In this document: positions 21,444 to 31,600 of the stretch, piece by piece
Position numbering within the stretch: position 1 is the stretch's first letter
How the letters are laid out: every line of letters starts with the position of its first letter
Source of the DNA: Nematostella vectensis
Taxonomy: Eukaryota > Cnidaria > Anthozoa > Actiniaria > Edwardsiidae
Reading direction: 5' to 3'
Length of the DNA stretch: 64,000 bases
NCBI RefSeq assembly: GCF_932526225.1
Contig: NC_064042.1
Location: forward strand, 62,001 to 126,000
Notes under the pieces: generated by a model
The model's input: only the letters and a program-made list of their open reading frames with translations
What the model was told of the DNA's origin: nothing
Database searches by the model: none
Translations under genes and position numbers: made by a program

Positions 21444-21764
21444 CTAATTGACCGCACCGCGGGCCGCGATGTCAGACAGGACGATCGCGAACCGCTTCCG
21501 AGCGCGCCTCTCGACGCCACGCATCCACTGCCCTACACGATTCGCTCCGCAGGGGCGGCACAACCGCGTCTCCGACCGAGTCCCTACGCCGCAGATCCTG
21601 CACGGCACGGCGAGGGGGATGCCCATACGGAGCCTTTGGAGGTGCAACTTGCAGTAGGTGTCCATGCACCTTCGGCCGCACGTGTTTGCGTGGCCGGCCT
21701 TCAGCCAACCGCAGTAATCCCTTCCGTACCTAATCCTTCGAACGCTCGGTATACCACAGGACAT
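21444..21764 (-). CDS. PLV small cysteine-rich (zinc-binding) protein
   Basis: ATG 21764, 106 codons. It has Cys/His pairs (CGWLKAGH, CGRRC, YCKLH) and a C-terminal CRICG...CRPCG pair spaced like a zinc ribbon, with an Arg-rich tail. It lies next to the right terminal repeat and upstream of the replication gene on the same strand. It could be a DNA-binding regulator; this is inferred from composition only. Confidence 0.55.
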   Translation of the reverse strand: MSCGIPSVRRIRYGRDYCGWLKAGHANTCGRRCMDTYCKLHLQRLRMGIPLAVPCRICGVGTRSETRLCRPCGANRVGQWMRGVERRARKRFAIVLSDIAARGAVN

Positions 21765-21796
21765 ACGAATGTCTAATTGCAAACCCAACGCTTAAT

Positions 21797-22076
21797 TAAT
21801 TATTCATGAGCGCGAACCACCTGCAGCCCTAATCGATTCGTGCACGCGAAACACCTGCGGCCCTAATTGATTATTCGTGTACGCGAAACCTATTTTGCCT
21901 ACATTAACTTTTGCCGATTGTTTATGTACGTGAAATCGATTTGGCCTACATTAGCTTTTGCCGATTGTTCACGTACGCGAAACATTATCTGCCTGATATA
22001 TAGAGACGGTGCTGGGAGGCCCGGAGGGGCGATCCACGCCTCCCACCAGTTCCTCTGAAACCCCCCAGTCCCCCCC
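21797..22076. repeat. PLV right terminal inverted repeat
   Basis: Reverse complement matches 9488-9768 to ~97%. It ends in a run of seven C, against eight G at the left end, and contains the same five CGCGTACGTGAA-type subterminal motifs in mirror order. Confidence 0.92.
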
Positions 22077-22082
22077 ATTGAC
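22077..22082. repeat. Target-site duplication, right (ATTGAC)
   Basis: Direct repeat of 9482-9487, followed by AGCTTTTAAA exactly as in the uninterrupted sister repeat. Confidence 0.92.
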
Positions 22083-24333
22083 AGCTTTTAAAAAAAGGTC
22101 AACTGTTTGTAGCTAAATAAAAAGCTAAGCTTACAATAAACACTGACTCGAGACATGTGCAGAACCATGACGCTGCACCTTTAAAGTGAAATAAAGCTTT
22201 ACTTAGTCAGCGCAGACAGTATTGCTGATTTTGTCAATATTCTATGCGATTTTACGACCCCCTTCCCCCTTACGTCTTTAATTGCATTTTTGATTTTTTA
22301 ATGGATATTTAGGCCGGTATGTAGGTTAATAAGCTTCACAAAGAAAAAGAGAATCGCCAAATCCCACTTTATTCATTTTTATTTGTTTTATGATTTTTAC
22401 ATGGTATCAAAACAACGGTTCCCAGAACAACATCTTTTTCTTCCCTAATTAGATGTCCTGTACACAATAAAAGACAATGCGCCCGTGCGTTACGATGCAA
22501 CGCGCCGGCATAGGCAGCCCCCAAGGGACTCAAGACGCCCAAATAGACCTGTATTTTTTTTCATCCTATATCTCAGCGAGCTGTGCGTGGCGTAACCGTA
22601 TTATAGGCCTGGGATCCTGGTTATTGTCCTCCCCATTAATGCGCGTTTCGGAATACCTTGCCAGAGTGTTGTACAGCATATTCGCCGGAAATATCGGTGC
22701 TTGGGGCCTTCGGGTTCTTTACAGCCTTCCGTAAAAGCCTTGTGCTGCCATACCGATTGGGTAATCCCTATGATTGGTTTCCTTTTTGTTCTTCAGGCCG
22801 GGTTCGAACACAGGCCAATGGCATTTAAATTTTTTTTTCAATTCTATTTTCTTACTTAGTGCTAAGCCCCCTCAATCCTGCATAGTTTTGCGCAAAAATA
22901 AAATAAAAAAACAGATAAAAAAAGGGAAGCATACATAGAATGCTTAATTGGTGGAGAGAAGAGGGGTATTAAGGAAATCTAGATTTCTTATTACCATAAT
23001 GCCAACAAAAGCAGAGGGGAGGGGCACTCTCTTAATACAATATTGCAGTTGTTACCTATTATTGAATAAGTTGGTAACATGTCTTTGTTTATCAAACAAG
23101 GTCTATTTGTGAGACAAGCAAACTCGAGGAGAGTGTTGAAAGAACAGGTGAGTGTTAAAAGACAAAAAAATATCTGATTAGAAAACTACTGTAGATTCCT
23201 TTGCAGCTAGATAATAACAAACATCATTTTGTTTGTTATTTAGGAGGGAAGAGACAAGCTCTACGAGGTCAATGAGAAGTATGTATTACTCTTCTCAATT
23301 ATACAAGTAGTAAATAATATTTTTTTTAAACTACTGTAATTCAGTAAGTATAAGTAAATCCTAAAACATGTATAACGTACAACACACTAGATATTCCATG
23401 GCTATTGACTGTTTTCCACTCACATGTTTTCACATTTTTAACAAGTATACAACTTCATTCTGGTACATCTCGTGGTGACTTCAGGGCCACACCCAAAGCA
23501 CCTGTGCACCCCATCCACCTAAGGGCATCAACTGCACAGGTGTTCCTGATGAATGAGGGTAAAGACAGGAAAAGTTTCCGCATCACCATGTTTTCATGGG
23601 CCCCCATGATTCCGAGTTGGTTGTGGCCCCTCTGGATGTTGATATGTCAACCTCACAGCCGCATGAAAGAAATGCCTAATATCGAATGCCCTACAGTGAG
23701 TGTTTTGTAGTCAAGTTGGTTTCTGTTAGTAGGTAAATAATTATTCTAAATAATTGTAATCATAGCTATGGTCACCACTGTACATATAGAACTTTCAATG
23801 AAAAGAAAGAAAAAATATAAATGCAGTAAAACAACAGAATTGCGTGATAACCTTGAATATATTGAATAAAGGACTGAAAAACCAACATGTTTTATACTAG
23901 TTGCTTGAATTAACCCCTGGCTATTTTTAGCTGAATTCCCATCCCCCCCCCCCCCAAAAAAAAAAGAAAATAATAATAATAGAACAAGACAAAAAATAAA
24001 CAAACACAACAGAGACCCCCCACCAACAATTTTGATTTTTTTACACTCCTTTAAAGGGGGAGTGTCATTGTTAAGAGCTTTGCAATAGCCCTGACAAAAT
24101 GAACTTCAGTGAAATTCTAATACTGAAATATGAGCTTCTGGTACATGAAGGAGATTTTAAACAAAACAAAAAAAATGACCACAAACTGTCAATAAACATA
24201 GTTTTCAATATAATATTGCATATTATTTAACAAGGTATTGACAGCTTTTAAAAAGTTCAACTGTTTGTAGACAATTAAATGCCTACAATAAAACACCGAA
24301 TCCAGACATGCGCAGTACCATGACGCCGGATTT
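22083..24333 (-). repeat. Inverted diverged copies of the 3-kb repeat, right part
   Basis: It continues the interrupted inverted copy (unit position ~1187 down to 1). It then enters a second inverted unit, which runs back to about unit position 1117 at 24333. The 683-bp TTAA element is absent at 22181-22184. A second TTAA MITE lies at 24051-24330 and has lost its distal TTAA. The sequence is more diverged than the direct array, so this is an older or non-homogenised copy. Confidence 0.85.
24051..24330. mobile_element. TTAA MITE in inverted repeat
   Basis: Begins TTAAAGGGGGAGTGTCATTG and ends ACCATGACGCC, the inverted terminal repeats of the MITE family. It contains the undisturbed PLV target context (GTATTGACAGC at ~24235). 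Confidence 0.65.
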
Positions 24334-24499
24334 CCTTTTGGTTATTATTATATATATATATTTTAAATTTCCTAAAAACAAACCTTTCTTATTGCCAATG
24401 AGGGCGTTTGACCAACGTTAGATTCAATCATACCGGAACATTTTCTTCGAGATACTCACAGGACTGTTATATAATAGAAAGATCTTACACAGTTCTATC

Positions 24500-24619
24500 G
24501 TCTACGGCCATACCACTGAGAAAGCACCGGTTCTCGTCCGATCACCAAAGTTAAGCTCAGTAGGCCGCGGTTAGTACTTGGATGGGTGACCGCCTGGGAA
24601 TACCGTGTGCTGTAAGCAT
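24500..24619 (+). rRNA. 5S ribosomal RNA gene, copy 1
   Basis: Starts GTCTACGGCCATACCAC and contains the internal control region (GATGGGTGACCGCCTGGGAA). It ends near GTGCTGTAAGC, ~120 nt, followed by a T-rich stretch that can serve as a Pol III terminator. It is preceded by a ~110-bp spacer repeated before the other copies. Confidence 0.9.
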
Positions 24620-24683
24620 TTCCTTTTTGTTATTGAGGTACCCACAGGACTGTTATATAAAATCTAATTCTTACAGTTCTGTC

Positions 24684-24803
24684 GTCTACGGCCACACCAC
24701 TGAGAAAGCACCGGTTCTCGTCCGATCACCGAAAATAAGCTCAGTAGGACGCGGTTAGTACTTGGATGGGTGACCGTCTGGGAATACCGTGTGCTGTAGG
24801 CAT
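24684..24803 (+). rRNA. 5S ribosomal RNA gene, copy 2
   Basis: Full-length 5S with a few substitutions relative to copy 1 (GCCACACC, GAAAATAAGC, GACCGTCTGG). The internal box C change GCC to GTC could weaken transcription. It lies 184 bp downstream of copy 1. Confidence 0.85.
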
Positions 24804-24966
24804 TTCATTTTTGTTATTATTATATATTTTTAAATATCCTAAGAACATACCTTTCTTATCGCCAACGAAGGCGTTAGACCCACGTTAAATTCAATCATAC
24901 CGGACCATTTTCACCGAGATACTCACAGGATTGTTATATTATAGCTAGATCTTACACAGTTCTGTT

Positions 24967-25036
24967 TTCTACGGCCATACCACTAAGAAGGCAACGGTTC
25001 TCGTCAGATCACCGAAGTTAAGCTCAGTAGAACGCG
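24967..25036 (+). pseudogene. Truncated 5S rRNA copy
   Basis: Matches the first ~70 nt of 5S (TCTACGGCCATACCACTAAG to CTCAGTAGAACGCG). It then breaks off into a short GC-rich inverted repeat (GCGCCGC...GCGGCGC at 25034-25053). It lacks the internal promoter downstream half. Confidence 0.8.
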
Positions 25037-25053
25037 CCGCAATGAGCGGCGCA

Positions 25054-25672
25054 AGTCTGAAATCGTTTACAATACACGTTACATACCAAGGGAGGGGAGA
25101 CGTTTCTTCCGTTTATATATCTATAACATAATATTTTTCTTTCGTTAAAGAAGTTCTATAATAGCATTTAACAAATATTCATAAACAATTCTTTCACGTC
25201 AAGGCAGTCGTTGGTCGGATTTCAGTCGCAAATGATCGTATTTTATTTTTAAAATAAACTATCTATCTACCTCAATGTTGACATGGTTTTCTATCTACCT
25301 CATAATTGCCATGGTTTCTGACGTGCGGGCGTCTTTTGATTGGTAAGGTTAGTCAAAGAAAGTGATGACGTGGCAGGCACTAATTGGCCCGGTTGCTTGG
25401 GTACCTCTTTGGATAAGATACGAATGTTTGTTTTAAGGCTCCATTTAAAGTCCAAATATATACTGAAAGCAATGGAAGGCGCGTTTCCACTTAGCCGCGC
25501 AGGATTTTATCGAGTTACACTCGTCTTCATTCATCAAGAACACTTTTCGATTTTTTTCTATAATAGAAATAATATCTAAAAAAATGATGGCACACCCCCA
25601 GCCTGCTATTGGCTAGTCACTCTCACGTGGTAGCAAGTGACGTAGTAGCGCGCTACTATAAGCTACTGACTG
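25054..25672. other. Intergenic region downstream of NELFA
   Basis: AT-rich, with no supported gene. A segment near 25370-25420 (GACGTGGCAGGC...TTGGCCCGGTTGCTTGG) resembles the end of the NELFA coding region at ~25672-25710, suggesting a small duplication. TTTATT at ~25230, read on the minus strand, gives AATAAA-like signals that could polyadenylate NELFA. Confidence 0.4.
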
Positions 25673-28600
25673 TCACGTGGCTGCCTGCAATTGGCCGGCT
25701 TGCTTGGAAACCACCCGTGTTCGTTTTAGTCGTCTCCAGTGCCCCGTGTCGTAGTTCATCTCGAAAAGCATCTCCACGAGTAGCGTCTGCTGTGACCCGT
25801 CCTCCGTGGGGACAGTCTCGTTGTTCTCGCTCAGTTTGATGGTAATAATGGGCCCTTCGTGGGCGAACGGTTTATCTAGAAACAAGGACGTACATGGAAA
25901 AGTAAAGATAGCTCTAGGATTAAAATGTCTGAATTGACCCATTTAATCAAAATGCCATGCGCATGCAATGATACTCCCCTGTAGGTTAGAATAAGAGTAA
26001 GTACGCAGCTGCTTTGTCTCCTATTATCTTAATTCTACAAAGGAGTTCTTTTGTCTCTATTCTTCTCGTTCTTTTTGTCGAGGTGCGGATATTGTTCATT
26101 TGCCCAATCAAATTGCAGCTTGAAAGAGCTACGTACTGACCCTAGAATAAAACAGTTCAAAATCGCGTGAAGAGGTGGAATAAGAAGCGGGATTATTTGA
26201 CACTTACCGCGCGCGCCCGCCATGAACCCAAGGATTAGAGCCTTCTCCGCGCGAGTGACGCGATTCGCATTACGGAACATTTCGTGAGCGGCGACCATCT
26301 GTTCACGCTGAAATCACAGATCAAACATCCCTTAGGCCCATTCATACAAATAGATTGGGTTCGATTCAAACGTCGCGCTGAATAAGTCGCGCTCAATAAG
26401 TGTCGAGCATAGTCAGAGTTGATTAGATGTGTACTCAAAGCCGACTTAATTGCTTCAGACGGCGAACTGTTCATTTGCTCAATCCAAACTATTAGATTCG
26501 GCAGGGCAGAAGCACGACGTACGAATCGGGTTTAAACACATCATTGTACAGTATACACAAGCAGGCACGACCACGCCTAGTAGGGGAGGTCTGCTCCCTC
26601 CAAACGATTTCGTTCTTAACATTTTACGCAAGAAATTTCCTTTGTCTTACGGTCAGCCGAGAGGTGGCAGTGGTTGATATCGACGCTGCTTGTACGTGGC
26701 CTTTGTCTAAAACGTCTTACCGATAACGTGAACTCCCTCTTCTACACTTTGCCTTTGTCTAAAATGTCTTACCGATAGCGTAAGTTCTCTCTTCTGCACT
26801 TGACATTTGTCTAAAATGTCTTACCGATAGCGTAAGTTCTCTCTTCTGCACTTGACATTTGTATAAGATGTCTTACCGATAACGTGAGCTCTCTCTTCTG
26901 CACTTGACATTTGTGTAAGATGTCTTACCGATAACGTGAGTTCTCTCTTCTGCACTTGACATTTGTGTAAGATGTCTTACCGATAACGTGAGCTCTCTCT
27001 TCTGCACTTGACATTTGTGTAAGATGTCTTACCGATAACGTGAGCTCTCTCTTCTGCACTTGACATTTGTGTAAGATGTCTTACCGATAACGTGAGCTCT
27101 CTCTTCTGCACTTGACATTTGTGTAAGATGTCTTACCGATAACGTGAGTTCTCTCTTCTGCACTTGACATTTGTGTAAGATGTCTTACCGATAACGTGAG
27201 CTCTCTCTTCTGCACTTGACATTTGTATAAGATGTCTTACCGATAACGTGAGCTCTCTCTTCTGCACTTGACATTTGTGTAAGATGTCTTACCGATAACG
27301 TGAGTTCTCTCTTCTGCACTTGACATTTGTGTAAGATGTCTTACCGATAACGTGAGCTCTCTCTTCTGCACTTGACATTTGTGTAAGATGTCTTACCGAT
27401 AACGTGAGTTCTCTCTTCTGCACTTGACATTTGTGTAAGATGTCTTACCGATAACATGTACTCTCTCTTCTGCACTTGACATTTGTGTAAGATGTCTTAC
27501 CGATAACGTGAGCTCTCTCTTCTGCACTTGACATTTGTGTAAGATGTCTTACCGATAACGTGAGTTCTCTCTTCTGCACTTGACATTTGTGTAAGATGTC
27601 TTACCGATAACGTGAGTTCTCTCTTCTGCACTTGACATTTGTGTAAGATGTCTTACCGATAACGTGAGTTCTCTCTTCTGCACTTGACATTTGTGTAAGA
27701 TGTCTTACCGATAACGTGAGTTCTCTCTTCTGCACTTGACATTTGTGTAAGATGTCTTACCGATAACGTGAGTTCTCTCTTCTGCACTTGACATTTGTGT
27801 AAGATGTCTTACCGATAACGTGAGTTCTCTCTTCTGCACTTGACATTTGTGTAAGATGTCTTACCGATAACGTGAGTTCTCTCTTCTGCACTTGACATTT
27901 GTGTAAGATGTCTTACCGATAACGTGAGCTCTCTCTTCTGCACTTGACATTTGTATAAGATGTCTTACCGATAACGTGAGCTCTCTCTTCTGCACTTGAC
28001 ATTTGTGTAAGATGTCTTACCGATAACGTGAGTTCTCTCTTCTGCACTTGACATTTGTGTAAGATGTCTTACCGATAACGTGAGCTCTCTCTTCTGCACT
28101 TGACATTTGTGTAAGATGTCTTACCGATAACGTGAGTTCTCTCTTCTGCACTTGACATTTGTGTAAGATGTCTTACCGATAACATGTACTCTCTCTTCTG
28201 CACTTGACATTTGTGTAAGATGTCTTACCGATAACGTGAGTTCTCTCTTCTGCACTTGACATTTGTGTAAGATGTCTTACCGATAACGTGAGTTCTCTCT
28301 TCTGCACTTGACATTTGTGTAAGATGTCTTACCGATAACGTGAGTTCTCTCTTCTGCACTTGACATTTGTGTAAGATGTCTTACCGATAACGTGAGTTCT
28401 CTCTTCTGCACTTGACATTTGTGTAAGATGTCTTACCGATAACGTGAGTTCTCTCTTCTGCACTTGACATTTGTGTAAGATGTCTTACCGATAACGTGAG
28501 TTCTCTCTTCTGCACTTGACATTTGTGTAAGATGTCTTACCGATAACGTGAGTTCTCTCTTCTGCACTTGACATTTGTGTAAGATGTCTTACCGATAACG

Positions 28601-31600
28601 TGAGTTCTCTCTTCTGCACTTGACATTTGTGTAAGATGTCTTACCGATAACATGTACTCTCTCTTCTGCACTTGACATTTGTGTAAGATGTCTTACCGAT
28701 AACGTGAGTTCTCTCTTCTGCACTTGACATTTGTGTAAGATGTCTTACCGATAACGTGAGTTCTCTCTTCTGCACTTGACATTTGTGTAAGATGTCTTAC
28801 CGATAACGTGAGTTCTCTCTTCTGCACTTGACATTTGTGTAAGATGTCTTACCGATAACATGTACTCTCTCTTCTGCACTTGACATTTGTGTAAGATGTC
28901 TTACCGATAACGTGAGTTCTCTCTTCTGCACTTGACATTTGTGTAAGATGTCTTACCGATAACGTGAGTTCTCTCTTCTGCACTTGACATTTGTGTAAGA
29001 TGTCTTACCGATAACGTGAGTTCTCTCTTCTGCTGCGGAGGCATCATCTGTGTAAGATGTCTTACCGATAACGTGAGTTCTCTCTTCTGCACTTGACATT
29101 TGTGTAAGATGTCTTACCGATAACGTGAGTTCTCTCTTCTGCACTTGACATTTGTGTAAGATGTCTTACCGATAACGTGAGTTCTCTCTTCTGCTGCGGA
29201 GGCATCATCTGTGTACGATGTCTTACCGATAACATGTACTCTCTCTTCTGCACTTGACATTTGTGTAAGATGTCTTACCGATAACGTGAGTTCTCTCTTC
29301 TGCTGCGGAGGCATCATCTGTGGCTGCTGCGACTGTGATTGCTGTGGGAGCTGACCTGGGACTCCGCCTCCAGGTACGGGTTGCCGTGCGCCAGTGGGTA
29401 GGGTGTTCAGGTTAATGGTGGGGGTGGCTAGCCCGCTGGAGGGGTTGGATGAAGGCGGGGCAGCCGCGACGTTGCTGAGGGACGCCATAGCTGCCGCTAC
29501 TGCCTGCTTCTGTTGCCTGTCTCGCATCATTAGCTTGCGTTGTTTTTCAACAGCCGTCTGAACGCGTAAAATTTATACATAATGAACTTGGTATGAAATA
29601 ATTTATAATATTCGCAAAAAATATTTTAAAAGCACCAATACAAAGTATTGGTAGTAAAAGGTTAACAAATTAGCATGCGAGATTCACAGTTTTGCCGCGA
29701 CTGTGACCGTACAGCAGCACTATGTTTGTTGTATTTCCCCGGCATGCAGCGCGCGCCGAGCACAAGCCTCGACAGCACGCGCTCTGCGATGACGTCATCA
29801 CGGTCATCAGCCCGAATCAATTCTTCCTTTCACTAAATCCCAAATACTATTTCGAGTTTGAAGAAATTGCTCAAAGATGCCGGACTACTGGAGATATGCA
29901 GCGATAGGCGCGCTAGCTGTGGGTGGCGCAGCTCTTGGTTACATGGGGTGTAAGTATTGGTGGGGGCATGAGCCCGTGAAAGCAGATTCTACAGCTGCGA
30001 CAAGCGACGCGACACGCGGAGATGACAAGTGCAACGGCGAGGCGGTCACAATAGAGGGCCCCGCTGCGGATCTGAAGGTTGCCCTCGGAAAAGAATCTCG
30101 TTTTGTACGAGCTAAAGAAGGAGGGGAGGTATTGGAGACGTGCGCGATACATCCATCATCGGCGCATGCGAAGATCAGTAAGTGACTACACAGATTAAGC
30201 AGATAATAACCGACGACACTACAATTAACAAAGGAACTCGAATCCAGGATGATGCAGTTCAAGGACAAGCATCAGACATCCTTAGAGGAATGGCTCCATT
30301 AGTCGCAGCCAAATAGGTGGACTGGGACGTCCACCTGATAATAACCGACGACACTAAAGTTAACAAAGGAACGGCCATCGAGAAGGGTGTAGTTCAAGGG
30401 CAAGCATCAGACATCCTTAGAAGAATGGCTTCATTAGTCGCAGCCAAATAGGCGGACTGGGACGTCCACCTGATAATAACCGACGACACTAAAGTTAACA
30501 AAGGAACGGCCATCGAGAAGGATGTAGTTCAAGGGCAAGCATCAGACATCCTTAGAGGAATGCCAGTAGTTGCAGCGAAGGTGGACTGGGACGAACCCAG
30601 AGACATGAAAGCTTTTAAGGCTGAAGAAAGAAGACTAAACAGACAAGAAAGTCGACGGCGCCGACAAAAACGAAGAAAGCACAGATAAGAGGGCATTCTT
30701 TTGTAAGAGTTCGCTTTAAAACGATACATGAGCAGAACGCACGATGGCATCACAAGATAGTCCAAAAGGCTAAGAGAGATTAATGGCATCGAAAGAAGAG
30801 AGAAAGTCGAAAATGCCGACTAAAACGAATTCAACATAAAAGCTGTTCTAAGCAAGAAGTATAAAGACGAGTGCTAATACTACATTTCAGGTAATGACAC
30901 GAAATTGGAGAAATGACAGGAGTTTCTCTACTAAAAACAAGTGAATAGTGGCCATATAAATCAGCATGGAGACAGTTCTTATTGTCATCTGTACCTAGGC
31001 GTTATGGACATGGCAGGCGATGAAACTCAAGGTAGACTTTGGACGTGTTAGAAGGTGTCTTTGAAAAACACTTCACAAGTAAAAATTTTGAGGAAATATA
31101 CATTCGCCCTTGGGCTCAACAGGATCACACGCCGCTGAAAACTCGAAAACAAGCCTCAAACTACTTGCCTTTTGCTGTTTCTTTCAAAAGAAAATGCAAA
31201 ATATAACACCCGTCTGAGGGGGACATACCTCTAGTTCTCTCTTGAGATTCAGTGTACTCTCACTGAGTTGGTCAGACTGAGAGGGGGCGGGGCCTATCCC
31301 ATGCCCTGACATGACGGCATAAGATGGCGTGGCTGGTGCTGTTGTAGATACAGCTGTTGATTGTATTGGCTAAAAAACAAATGATAGAAAAACATTGGAC
31401 AATGGTGGCGTCAGGCAAAATGACGTGGTACGCAGGCCCACAGCCACTTGCTGAGAGATACGCTTAAACAAACAAAATTGAGTAATACTGTAAGCTAAGA
31501 GGAGATACCTATCAGATAAAATGTCTTGCTAAATGCCCGAATAAACCCTCCCACTCAAAATCCTAGCTAGTTTTTATATAAGACTACTTCTTTTTAGTTA

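Larger units (their letters stand above)
9488..22076. mobile_element. Integrated Polinton-like virus (decayed)
   Basis: A 12.59-kb element with long terminal inverted repeats, a 6-bp target duplication and much higher GC than its flanks. It carries a capsid gene, a minor-capsid-like gene, an rve integrase and a replication gene, all packed with few spacers on both strands. That combination defines Polintons and Polinton-like viruses of eukaryotes. I found no FtsK/HerA packaging ATPase and no adenovirus-type protease, so PLV fits better than canonical Maverick. Most long genes carry stops or frame breaks, so this copy is probably inactive. It sits inside a MITE that itself sits inside the 3-kb repeat. 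Confidence 0.9.

Noticed and set aside
9938..21788. Bacterial contamination or phage
   Set aside because: High GC and compact genes, but it has eukaryotic PLV capsid and integrase, and it is joined by a target duplication to animal repeats.
26690..29330. CRISPR array
   Set aside because: Regular 52-bp repeats, but there are no unique spacers, the locus is an animal intron, and the unit is a copy of the adjacent exon boundary.
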